A DNA stretch of 48,863 bases, taken from the NCBI GenBank assembly GCA_040901765.1, contig JBBDYG010000014.1:1-48863 (forward strand), written 5' to 3'. The notes beneath the pieces are model-generated. The model was not told where the DNA came from, ran no database searches, and was given only the letters and a program-made list of their open reading frames with translations. Below are positions 34,794-43,293 of this stretch, piece by piece (position 1 is the stretch's first letter; the number at the start of each line of letters is the position of its first letter). The DNA is from JBBDYG01 sp040901765. GTDB taxonomy: Bacteria; Planctomycetota; Planctomycetia; Pirellulales; Lacipirellulaceae. The position numbers and the translations under genes are program-made.

Positions 34794-35550
34794 GGCGCCT
34801 CGTAGAATTCAGGACAAGCGTTCGCCATTATGCCGCATTGGTCGCTGCCGTGGTAGCATGTAACGGTGATCATTACGATGACGGCCGGTGCGGCATCACC
34901 GGCGGCCGTAACAATTGACGCCGCGGTAGGCGTTCGCCCGTGCTCCTCGCGAAGCATGGCGAAGGGCGCATGAGTTCATGCCGCGATCGGCTCTTTGTCA
35001 TTTTCAATAGTCATACAACATCCTCCAAAATAAAGGTTATGGGGAATCGTGCAACGGAATCGATCCTTACTCAAATTTATTTGCGACGATGTCCAGGGCC
35101 ATCTAAGGCGGTTGGCGCACGGCAGGGTGGGGGCAAGACGAGCGGCCCCAGCTCTCGCCCCCACCCCCCACTCTCTTCCCTCATCTCTGTTCCACGGGCG
35201 AACCTAATTAAAGAGACCCGACTTTTGCCGCGGCGTCCGCAGCGACCGAGACGATGTATTTCCGCGTAGTCACTCTGCCCGCGAAGCGTTCAGCGCGCTC
35301 GCACCAATCGGCATGGGCGCGTCTACTTAGAAACGCGTGGGACTGAATATCGTGAACCGCTGAAACAGCTTTATTCGCGCAGTTTCTAGGGGATGTGAAT
35401 CTGGCCAGTCGGGCTAGCTATGAGCCGGAACCTTACTCAATTCGGTTTTTAGTCGCTCTGAGTAACGATGTCGGCGCTTCTACATGGCCAGCGTGCCCTC
35501 TATATTGGACCGCGACCACTCGCACATTCCCTCGGCGGATTTTCAACTCC
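34794..35550. other. Stretch with two tiny coupled ORFs only
   Basis: No ordinary gene. It contains a GCCGGTG/CACCGGC hairpin (34884-34903), the two micro-ORFs described separately, and a low-complexity C/T-rich run at about 35155-35190. It must contain the promoters of the leftward nuclease pair and the rightward restriction gene; neither is evident. Confidence 0.4.
34976..35014 (-). CDS. Twelve-residue micro-ORF with a perfect ribosome site
   Basis: GGAGG (35022-35026 on the minus strand) stands seven bases before ATG, which opens the peptide MTIENDKEPIAA and stops. The stop forms ATGA with a second tiny frame (34896-34979, 27 residues, starting MNSCALRHASRGAR). Spacing and coupling look like genuine translation signals, upstream of the SbcD-like gene. 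It could be a leader peptide or a remnant of a lost gene start. Confidence 0.35.
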   Translation of the reverse strand: MTIENDKEPIAA

Positions 35551-38500
35551 ATGGACGACGACCAAATTGCGAAGTTCATTCATCGCTGGGGGAAATCGGA
35601 GGGAGCCGAACGCGCCAACTACGTCTCCTTCCTCAAGGAGCTGTGCGATGTGCTCGGCGTGGACCATCCCGAGCCGACGGTGGGCGAGGAAGACGCGAAC
35701 GCGTACGTGTTCGAAAAGAACGTCGTCTTCGATAACGGCGACGGGACGCACAGCACGCGGCGCATCGATCTCTACCGCCGCGGGGCGTTCATCTGCGAGA
35801 CGAAGCAAGGCGTCGAGAAGCACGATGCCGAGGAGCTGCTTTCGGAAAGGGCGATTGCGGCCCGCAAGAAGCGCAAAGGCGGGCACGGCGAGCGGGGCAC
35901 CAAGGCCTATGACGATACGATGCTGCGGGCCCGCGGGCAGGCCGAACAATACGCGCGCAATCTCCCGGTGAGTGAAGGGCGGCCGCCGTTCTTAATGGTG
36001 ATCGACGTTGGGCACTCGATCGAGCTGTACGCCGAGTTCTCGCAAACGGGAGGCGTCTACACGGCCTTTCCCGATCCGTCTACGCATCGAATTAAGCTCG
36101 CCGATCTGACGAAAGCCGACATTCGCGAGCAACTGCGGCTAGTGTGGGAAGACTCGGCAAGCCTCGACCCCGCGCGACGCACGGCTAAGGTGACGCGGAA
36201 GATCGCTGCCAAGCTCGCGCAACTCGCGAAATCACTTGAGATCGCAGGTCACGACCCGGAAGACGTGGCCCAGTTCCTCATGCGGTGTTTGTTCACGATG
36301 TTTGCGGAAGACATTCAGCTGCTCGGGGAGGAGAAAGATCAGTTCCTCAACGTGTTGCGCGCGATCAAGGATCCGGCGCATTTCGTGCCTGAAATGGAAG
36401 CATTGTGGCGCACGATGAATACGGGCGGCTACAGCACGCAATTGAAGAAGCACTTGCTGCAATTCAATGGCGGGCTCTTCGCGGAGAGCCATGCGATCCC
36501 GCTCAATCGTGATCAACTCGATTTGCTAATCGACGCGGCGAAGCAGAGTTGGAGCGACGTCGAACCGGCGATCTTTGGCACGCTGCTGGAGCGTGCGCTT
36601 GACCCAGCGGAGCGCCATAAGCTGGGAGCACACTATACGCCGCGGTCGTACGTCGAGCGGTTGGTGATCCCGACGGTGGTCGAACCGCTGCGCGAGGAGT
36701 GGGACGCCGCGCGGGCAGCGGCGGTGACGTTGGCCAAAGAGGGCGATGTAAAAGGGGCAACCGCTGAGCTCGAGAAGTTTCATGACCGGCTCTGCGATGT
36801 GAAGGTGCTCGACCCGGCCTGCGGCTCGGGGAATTTTTTGTACGTCGTGCTGGAGCACCTTAAGCGGTTGGAAGGCGAGGTGTTCGCGGTGTACGAGTCT
36901 ATCGCGCACCGGCAGATGACGTTTGAGACGAACCACACGGTTGATCCGCATCAGTTGTTGGGGATTGAGATCAACCCGCGCGCGGCGGCGATTGCCGAGC
37001 TGGTGCTGTGGATTGGGTATTTGCAGTGGCACTTTCGCACGCGCGGGAAGGCGACGCCGCCCGAACCGGTCATCAAGGATTTTAAGAATATTGAACGGCG
37101 GGATGCGGTGTTGTCGTGGAGTGAGAGGCAAATTGTCTTGGACGTGAACGGAGAGCCAACCACGCGGTGGGATGGAAAAACGACCAAGCCGCATCCGGTC
37201 ACGAAGAAGGAGGTTCCGGACGAGTCAGCACGGTTACCAGTCTATGTTTACCTGAATCCTCAAGCATCGAAGTGGCCGACTGCTGACTTCATAGTCGGAA
37301 ATCCACCTTACATCGGCAACAAGAAAATGCGCGCCGATCTGGGAACGGGCTACGTCGATGCACTATACAAAGCTTATGACGACATACCGAATTCCGTGGA
37401 CTTCGTGATGTATTGGTGGCATAAGGCCGCCGAAGGTGTCACGGCAAAGAGTGCACAGCATTTTGGTTTCATCACTACGAACAGCATTCATCAGTACTAC
37501 AACCGTCGACTGACCAAGCAATGGATTTCCCCGGAATCACTAGAGCTCAACTTCGCGGTTCCAGATCATCCTTGGGTCGACACCCAATTCTGTGCTGCAG
37601 TTCGAATCGCGATGACTGTGGGTAGGAAGGCTCGGGGAACCAACTCTAAGCATGGAGCGCTGTCAACTTTGATCTCTGAGATTGCCAAAGTGGATGACGG
37701 CGAAGCGACGCTAGTTTTTCAGGAGAAGGTTGGCTACATCACGCCCTCCCTGCGTGTTGGCGTTGACCCCCGTTCGGTTGGTGCCCTCAATGCCAACGAC
37801 GGATTGTGTTGGCAGGGATGCAAATTGGTAGGGGAAGGGTTCCAGATTGACCGAAGTACTTCGATTGATTTTCAGGCCAAAGATCAACGTGCTCACAAGT
37901 ATTTAAGAAACTACTGGGCAGGAAAGGACATAACGCAGACGAGAAAAGATCGAGACGTCATCGACTTTTTTGGACTTACCGAAGAGGAAGCTAGGTCCGC
38001 GTCGTCGATTCTGATGCAACATATCATTGACAATGTGCTTCCATTTCGTGCCCAGAATTCGGACGCGGGGTTTCGTACAAAGTGGTGGCTATTCGGAAGA
38101 CCTCGTCCCGCAATGCGCGAAGCGCTTAATGCCGTAAAAAGTTACTTCGCCATAAGCGAAGTCTCAGAGCATTGCATATTTCGTCGGTTGGAATGGCCCC
38201 GCGACCTTGTTGACGGGGGGATTGTTGCAATCGCGTCGGACGACCCTTTGTTGTTTGCGATTCTTCATTCTCGCATTCATGTCGAATGGGCAGTCGCCGC
38301 GGGGGGAAGAATGGGAAAGGGCAATACGCCTCGATACCAGAACACATTTTGCTTTGACCCATTTCCATTTCCTCTGGTAAACAAGGAGCAGGCAATCCGA
38401 ATTCGCCGACTGGGCGAGCAGCTTGACGAGCACCGCAAGCGCCAGCAAAAACTGCATCCGACGCTGACGATGACCTCCATGTACAACGTACTGGAAAAGC

Positions 38501-39045
38501 TGCGTAGCGGCGAGGCGCTAACGGCCAAAGAGAAGAAATGTCACGAGCAAGGGCTGGTGAGCGTACTGCTGCAGATTCATGACGACCTGGACGCGGCCGT
38601 GGCCGAGGGGTATGGGTGGCCCGTCGATCTGAGCGACGAGGAGATTTTGGAGCGATTGGTGGCACTCAACCATGAGCGGGCCGAGGAAGAGAATCGCGGG
38701 ATTATTCGCTGGCTCCGGCCGGAGTTTCAGAATCCACAGGGGAAGACACAGCGGAGTGTTGTCGAGGATGACGACGCAGAAGGAGGGAAGACGGAAAGCG
38801 GGAAGGGGAAGGTCGAAAAGCGAGGGAAGGCGAAGAAGTTGGTTTGGCCAAAGTCGCTGGCCGAGCAGGCGGCGGCGGTGCAGGGGGCGCTGGTTGCGCT
38901 TGGCGGCCCAGCTTCAGACGCGGAGGTCGCGGGGAAGTTTCAGCGATCCGAGAAGAACATGGAGCTCATCAGCAATCTACTGGAGACGCTCGGTTCGTTG
39001 GGCCGCGCACGGGAGCTTGCTGACGGACGGTGGGTGGCAACATAA
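35551..39045 (+). CDS. MmeI-like type IIL (IIG) restriction-modification enzyme
   Basis: An 1164-residue single-chain restriction-modification protein. The N-terminal nuclease shows D73 and E83-T-K85 in RIDLYRRGAF/ICETKQ (PD-ExK). A helical linker follows, then a gamma-class N6-adenine methyltransferase with motif I LDPACGSGNFLYV (D421) and motif IV GNPPYIGNKK (N584-P-P-Y). The C-terminal third is target-recognition and helical sequence, with a Lys/Glu/Gly low-complexity insert near residues 1070-1090. Such enzymes methylate one strand and cut at a distance. The start at 35551 (MDDDQIAKF) is chosen because the family begins there; upstream codons are poor. No separate specificity or nuclease gene is adjacent, as expected for a fused enzyme. 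Confidence 0.85.
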   Translation: MDDDQIAKFIHRWGKSEGAERANYVSFLKELCDVLGVDHPEPTVGEEDANAYVFEKNVVFDNGDGTHSTRRIDLYRRGAFICETKQGVEKHDAEELLSERAIAARKKRKGGHGERGTKAYDDTMLRARGQAEQYARNLPVSEGRPPFLMVIDVGHSIELYAEFSQTGGVYTAFPDPSTHRIKLADLTKADIREQLRLVWEDSASLDPARRTAKVTRKIAAKLAQLAKSLEIAGHDPEDVAQFLMRCLFTMFAEDIQLLGEEKDQFLNVLRAIKDPAHFVPEMEALWRTMNTGGYSTQLKKHLLQFNGGLFAESHAIPLNRDQLDLLIDAAKQSWSDVEPAIFGTLLERALDPAERHKLGAHYTPRSYVERLVIPTVVEPLREEWDAARAAAVTLAKEGDVKGATAELEKFHDRLCDVKVLDPACGSGNFLYVVLEHLKRLEGEVFAVYESIAHRQMTFETNHTVDPHQLLGIEINPRAAAIAELVLWIGYLQWHFRTRGKATPPEPVIKDFKNIERRDAVLSWSERQIVLDVNGEPTTRWDGKTTKPHPVTKKEVPDESARLPVYVYLNPQASKWPTADFIVGNPPYIGNKKMRADLGTGYVDALYKAYDDIPNSVDFVMYWWHKAAEGVTAKSAQHFGFITTNSIHQYYNRRLTKQWISPESLELNFAVPDHPWVDTQFCAAVRIAMTVGRKARGTNSKHGALSTLISEIAKVDDGEATLVFQEKVGYITPSLRVGVDPRSVGALNANDGLCWQGCKLVGEGFQIDRSTSIDFQAKDQRAHKYLRNYWAGKDITQTRKDRDVIDFFGLTEEEARSASSILMQHIIDNVLPFRAQNSDAGFRTKWWLFGRPRPAMREALNAVKSYFAISEVSEHCIFRRLEWPRDLVDGGIVAIASDDPLLFAILHSRIHVEWAVAAGGRMGKGNTPRYQNTFCFDPFPFPLVNKEQAIRIRRLGEQLDEHRKRQQKLHPTLTMTSMYNVLEKLRSGEALTAKEKKCHEQGLVSVLLQIHDDLDAAVAEGYGWPVDLSDEEILERLVALNHERAEEENRGIIRWLRPEFQNPQGKTQRSVVEDDDAEGGKTESGKGKVEKRGKAKKLVWPKSLAEQAAAVQGALVALGGPASDAEVAGKFQRSEKNMELISNLLETLGSLGRARELADGRWVAT

Positions 39046-39054
39046 CTACGGCAC

Positions 39055-39156
39055 TCAGCCAAATAATTCCTCAAGCGTCGCCTCTTTCTCTTCCCGCGAT
39101 GGCATCGTGTAGCGGCGGATGTACTTTTCGGAGACGTGCCCCGCGTATCCCTGCAG
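39055..39156 (-). pseudogene. C-terminal remnant of another tyrosine recombinase
   Basis: The minus strand encodes about 33 residues ending in a stop: LQGYAGHVSEKYIRRYTMPS followed by REEKEATLEELFG. A GH with Tyr nine residues after the His is the usual end of an integrase catalytic domain. An in-frame stop lies directly upstream, so only the tail remains. It lies between the restriction gene and the next gene and probably marks an old element boundary. Confidence 0.55.
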
Positions 39157-39170
39157 TCAGAGAGTCAGTC

Positions 39171-39950
39171 ATGGCCGACAGTAAAGATAATCGTCCTCGG
39201 TATACACTTGCCATTCCGAACCTGCCGAAACCAGCGATGAAAGACCAGTTTATCGCCGCAAAGCAATCAGCGAGTGTTATCTTCGGAGACATTCCACAGG
39301 GGAATGCAATCGATGCATACACAGCTGTGAGTCTTGTCAAGACATCTGGTCACACATTGCGCTGCTCTGTATGGGCTATCTGGGAACTAGTCGAGTGTGG
39401 CGGGCTGATTGTTCATCCTCGCTCCAATATTGACGTTGTCAGCGAAGAATTGGGAAGCACCACGAGTTATATCGATGATCCCCGTCCACGCTTCGACGAT
39501 GGGCGCCTGATACCGGATGGACCAGTAAAGATCGCTGAAGGCGAACCTGCCAATTGGCGCTTGGTGCGACTTGAACCAAATCACGCAATACTGGATAAAG
39601 TCATCGAAGAGATCCGTGGACTACCTCTGCTCATTGCCGCTACGGTCGGAAACAGCAAACAACTTTCTTCTAACTCAAAGAGATCATCTACCAAAATAGA
39701 AGTCGTCGGTGTGAGCGCGGTCGAACGGACCATACCAGCTTTAGACGCTTCCCACGACGACTGGCTAACTCCAGCTCAAGTCAAGGAACTCGACAGCGTT
39801 GAAGTGGATAGCCTTCGAACGTTGCGGAATGCCGGTGAGAAAAATGCCGACGGTACATTTGGGATCGACAAATCTGGTCGCAAGTGGCGGAAACCAAGTG
39901 GACAATCGGTCAAAGTATTCTATTGGCGACCTTCCTTGTTGTCGTCGTGA
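39171..39950 (+). CDS. Unrecognised 259-residue protein of the tRNA-Arg element
   Basis: Start at ATG 39171 (MADSKDNRPRYTLAI); the open frame extends further upstream, but that part is antisense to the recombinase remnant. I recognise no domain. The N-terminal third is basic, the middle has a strand-rich part with IDDPRPRFDDGRL, and the C-terminus has a helical DDWLTPAQVKELDSVE and basic KSGRKWRKPSGQ, reminiscent of a helix-turn-helix or DNA-contact segment. No signal peptide or membrane segment. It precedes the iteron-like array, so a replication or regulatory role is possible but unproven. Confidence 0.6.
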   Translation: MADSKDNRPRYTLAIPNLPKPAMKDQFIAAKQSASVIFGDIPQGNAIDAYTAVSLVKTSGHTLRCSVWAIWELVECGGLIVHPRSNIDVVSEELGSTTSYIDDPRPRFDDGRLIPDGPVKIAEGEPANWRLVRLEPNHAILDKVIEEIRGLPLLIAATVGNSKQLSSNSKRSSTKIEVVGVSAVERTIPALDASHDDWLTPAQVKELDSVEVDSLRTLRNAGEKNADGTFGIDKSGRKWRKPSGQSVKVFYWRPSLLSS

Positions 39951-39988
39951 CTAATCTTTTCCAATTGTCACCAACGACTGGCAATTCA

Positions 39989-40047
39989 AGCGTCAACTAA
40001 TTGCGTCAATATCCGTCAACATCCGTCAATTTACCGAAGTTGACGCT
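39989..40047 (+). repeat. Iteron-like array with flanking inverted repeat
   Basis: Four direct CGTCAA cores start at 39991, 40004, 40014 and 40024, the last three ten bases apart, one helical turn. The outermost left unit AGCGTCAAC (39989-39997) is matched by its exact reverse GTTGACGCT at 40039-40047. The array lies just before the excisionase-like gene and the primase/helicase-like gene. It is a good candidate replication origin or operator of the element. Confidence 0.6.
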
Positions 40048-40200
40048 GGCGTTTACACGCGATGTCGCCATCATGTCGGAAGAAGGTTAGGAAAATCCTG
40101 ACTATGTTTCTCACGTACATGGCTTGGGCTGGATTTCAGAACATGCACCGAAGTGCAAAGGGTTCTGATAAGCCCGAGCAATCGCGCAAAGGTCTAGGCG

Positions 40201-40461
40201 ATGGTCAGAAATCAGAATCAAGATGTTTCCGCATTAGTGATAAAGCCAAGTTGTGCAACTTCAAAACTACTAATTTCAGCTAGGGAATCTGCTTTGCTTT
40301 GTGGTAAGTCGCTTCGCACTTGGCGAAGCTGGGATTCCGCCGGCCTAGTCCCCCAGCCCGTTCGAATCGGGCGGTCCACCCTGTGGCGGCTCGATGAGCT
40401 GCGAAATTGGATTGAAGCCGGTTGCCCGCGCCGTGCGGAATGGGAGGCACGGACATGCTGA
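40201..40461 (+). CDS. Excisionase-like (AlpA/HTH_17) DNA-binding protein
   Basis: An 86-residue protein from ATG 40201. The core LLISARESALLCGKSLRTWR, then SWDSAGLVPQPVRIGRSTLW and RLDELRNWIEAGCPRR, is the MerR-like winged helix of excisionases and AlpA-type regulators. Its stop codon overlaps the next gene's start by seven bases, so both are coupled. It most likely controls excision or transcription of the element inserted in tRNA-Arg, perhaps via the repeats at 39989-40047. Confidence 0.85.
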   Translation: MVRNQNQDVSALVIKPSCATSKLLISARESALLCGKSLRTWRSWDSAGLVPQPVRIGRSTLWRLDELRNWIEAGCPRRAEWEARTC

Positions 40462-43223
40462 TCGTATCTAATCCAGAAAGTGAAACGGGCGTCATGCTTG
40501 CTGAACGCTTAGGACTAGCACTTTGCAAACGCGAAGGACATGACCTCGCGGGACCGTGCATCGTGTGCCAGTCGAGCGACGCGTTTCGGCTGCACACGCA
40601 AAAGGGTGTGGCTCAATGCTACTCGTGCTGCGGGAAGTGGTCGCCATTTCAGCTGGCTGAGGTTGTAACGGGTGATCGCCGCCAGGCGACTGCCCTGCTC
40701 GTCGAACTGGGACTTTTCAAACCGAGCGCCGACGAAAATGGCCAGGCATCGCCGCTCGATCCCATCGCTTCCATTGCGCGGCAAAAAGGAGTGACTGCTG
40801 AATCGTTGCGGGCGTTTGGTGCAAAGGGTGTCACCACAACGGCAATTGAGATTCCGTGCTACGGTCCAGACGGCAAGCAATGCACAACCTTCTCCATATC
40901 TACAAAGACCGGTACTCGCCAGAGCAAGGGTATATTCGCAAAAGGCAAACGGGCAGGGCTTTTCCTTCCACACGTCGATGCCCAGGTTCGACTACCACAG
41001 ACCGGAGATGTGTGGCATCTCGTCGAAGGCGTCAAAGATGCGGCAGCGCTGCACGGCTTGGGCAACCTCGCGTGTGGATTGAACACCTGTCGGCTGGCAG
41101 CCAAATTCGTTCGGCTGTTCGCTGGAGTGGACATTGTGCTGATTCCCGACCGCGATTGTGCCGGCGAAGAAGGCGCCAAATATTCGGCGCGCGTTCTGCG
41201 GGGGGTCGTGAAATCGGTAAGAATTGCTGTTTTGCCAGCAGAATTGAAAGACAGCGATGGTGAAGATGTACGTGACATCCTACGACGTCCCGAAGGCAAA
41301 GAATTGGTCTTGCAAGCCATCGACGACGCGCAACTTTGGGAACCGGAAGGAAACTCCGGCTGCTCAGTCGAAAGCCGCCCCGAGATCGAGATCACGCCTA
41401 ACGAGCACGTCGTAAACGACCACACGATTCAGGCGCTTGCCGAAGATCCCTTGATATTTCAGCGCGGCGGCGCACTCGTCCAGATTCTCCACGATCACAG
41501 CCCAAGAACGCTCAAGGGAATCAAGCGACCAGCCAACGCTCCACGCGTCGTCATTATTAAGGAAGCAAGTTTGCGAGAGCGTCTGACAGCAGTCGCTCGA
41601 TTTGTAAAACGGAAAGACACCGAGGGAGGCGAAGAGCTATTACACGTGCATCCCCCGGCGTTCTGCATCAGCGCTGTGGCGGCACGCGGTTATTGGCCTG
41701 GCTTGAGACATCTTGAGGGTGTCATCAGCAGCCCCATTCTTCGGCCGAATGGAACCGTGTTGCAATTGCCGGGCTATGATAGTGAGACGGGCCTCTTCTA
41801 CGAGCCGACTGGGCCAATTATTCGTGTCCCCAATGCCCCGTCAATCGATGATGCCCGAGCCGCTTGCGATGCCTTGCTCGAAGTTGTCTGCGATTTTCCT
41901 TTCGTCAAGCAGGCACATCGTGCCGCTTGGCTGGCGCTGGTGTTGACCCCGTTGGCACGACACGCATTTGCGGGGCCAAACCCACTTTTCTTGATCGATG
42001 CCAATACTCGGGCAAGTGGCAAATCGTTGTTGGCAGATGCGGCGTCGTTAATTGTCACCGGTCGCCTGATCGCTCGTATGTCGTGTCCCAAAGAGGACGA
42101 CGAAATGCGCAAACGGATCACCGCGATCGCGCTCGGGGGCGACCAGATAGTCTTGATCGACAACATTGCGGGCGAGCTTGGAAGCGCATCGCTTGATGCT
42201 GCCCTAACCGGCACCGTCTGGAAGGATCGCATCCTTGGTCGCTCCGAAATCGTGGAAATGCCGCTGGTGACGACCTGGGCAGCGACTGGGAACAATGTCG
42301 TGCTGCTGGCGGACACCAGCCGTCGCGTGTGTCATATTCGGTTGGAATCCAAACTCGAGAATCCTGAAGAACGTATAGGCTTCAAGCACGCAAACCTTCT
42401 CGGCTGGGTCCGCGACGAGCGTCCCCGTCTGCTAGCAGCCGCGTTGACGATTCTATATGCCTACTGCCGGGCTGGCAGTCCAAGCCAAAACCTAAAGGCG
42501 TGGGGATCGTTTGAAGAGTGGTCGGAACTTGTTCGCCAGGCACTGGTTTGGATTGGGATGCCTGATCCCGGCGAGACGCGTGAGGAATTGGCGCGTTCGT
42601 CGGACCGGGAGGCAGCTGCGCTTCGAGCAATCGTACAGGGATGGTCGGAAATTGATTCTGGTAAGACGGGTCTCACTGCAGCGACGTTGCTAAAGCGTTT
42701 GGAACAGTCGCCGGAAGGGTACGAGCCTTTCCGTAGCGCGATCCTTGACCTATGTCCGGCACCGGCAGGAAAGCTTCCCGGGCCGCGGTCGCTGGGAAAT
42801 AAGCTGCGAAATCTGCGCGGTCGAGTAGTGGGTGGAAAGGCCATCGACAGTCGAGATCAGCATGGAACATCGGTGTGGTTTGTAGCTGATGTGATGCAAT
42901 CCAATGAAGGCTATCGCCCGGATTTGGTCGACGGTGGTGGCTCTAGTGGCTCTGGTTGGTCTGAACCATCTCAACTGCCTTCCATGCCTGAGAACGTGTT
43001 GGAGCAAAGCAACAGCGCACCACGAAGACCGAACGCAGAGCCACCAGATCAACCAGACCAACTCGAGCAGCATCTGAATGCAGAGTACGGCGGTCCCGCA
43101 ACGCACGAGTGCATCGAGTCAGACTGGGTCGAGTCCTCGGCGGATGACGGCCGAATTCGCACGTCGTGCGGAAAATGTGGGCGGTTTATCGGATTTCGGA
43201 AAGTTGCGACGAAGATAGCTTGA
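40455..43223 (+). CDS. Primase/Toprim and P-loop replication protein of the element
   Basis: A 922-residue protein starting at ATG 40455 with GGGAGG seven bases upstream, inside the end of the excisionase-like gene. The N-terminus has a zinc ribbon (PCIVCQSS, C35/C38; AQCYSCCG, C55/C58) as in DNA primases. A Toprim-like part follows (HLVEGVKDAAAL; LIPDRDCAGEEG with D232 and D234). The central half has a P-loop-like ANTRASGKSLLAD (K523) and a Walker-B-like QIVLIDNIAG (D569). The C-terminus has a tail (about 770-922) with further Cys/His near the end (ATHECIESD, TSCGKCGRF). It probably initiates replication of the mobile element. Confidence 0.8.
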   Translation: MLIVSNPESETGVMLAERLGLALCKREGHDLAGPCIVCQSSDAFRLHTQKGVAQCYSCCGKWSPFQLAEVVTGDRRQATALLVELGLFKPSADENGQASPLDPIASIARQKGVTAESLRAFGAKGVTTTAIEIPCYGPDGKQCTTFSISTKTGTRQSKGIFAKGKRAGLFLPHVDAQVRLPQTGDVWHLVEGVKDAAALHGLGNLACGLNTCRLAAKFVRLFAGVDIVLIPDRDCAGEEGAKYSARVLRGVVKSVRIAVLPAELKDSDGEDVRDILRRPEGKELVLQAIDDAQLWEPEGNSGCSVESRPEIEITPNEHVVNDHTIQALAEDPLIFQRGGALVQILHDHSPRTLKGIKRPANAPRVVIIKEASLRERLTAVARFVKRKDTEGGEELLHVHPPAFCISAVAARGYWPGLRHLEGVISSPILRPNGTVLQLPGYDSETGLFYEPTGPIIRVPNAPSIDDARAACDALLEVVCDFPFVKQAHRAAWLALVLTPLARHAFAGPNPLFLIDANTRASGKSLLADAASLIVTGRLIARMSCPKEDDEMRKRITAIALGGDQIVLIDNIAGELGSASLDAALTGTVWKDRILGRSEIVEMPLVTTWAATGNNVVLLADTSRRVCHIRLESKLENPEERIGFKHANLLGWVRDERPRLLAAALTILYAYCRAGSPSQNLKAWGSFEEWSELVRQALVWIGMPDPGETREELARSSDREAAALRAIVQGWSEIDSGKTGLTAATLLKRLEQSPEGYEPFRSAILDLCPAPAGKLPGPRSLGNKLRNLRGRVVGGKAIDSRDQHGTSVWFVADVMQSNEGYRPDLVDGGGSSGSGWSEPSQLPSMPENVLEQSNSAPRRPNAEPPDQPDQLEQHLNAEYGGPATHECIESDWVESSADDGRIRTSCGKCGRFIGFRKVATKIA

Positions 43224-43293
43224 TGGCGGTGCGAAAACGAGCAAACTGTGACGTGAGCCGCCCACATCGGGCTGCCTGAATTTGGAGATCGAG

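Noticed and set aside
35551..39045. Possible BREX PglX methyltransferase
   Set aside because: The N-terminal D-ExK nuclease fused to the methyltransferase and the absence of other BREX genes fit an MmeI-like single-chain enzyme better.
40062..40283. A 73-codon frame before the excisionase gene
   Set aside because: No domain, biased composition, and it overlaps the better supported gene at 40201.
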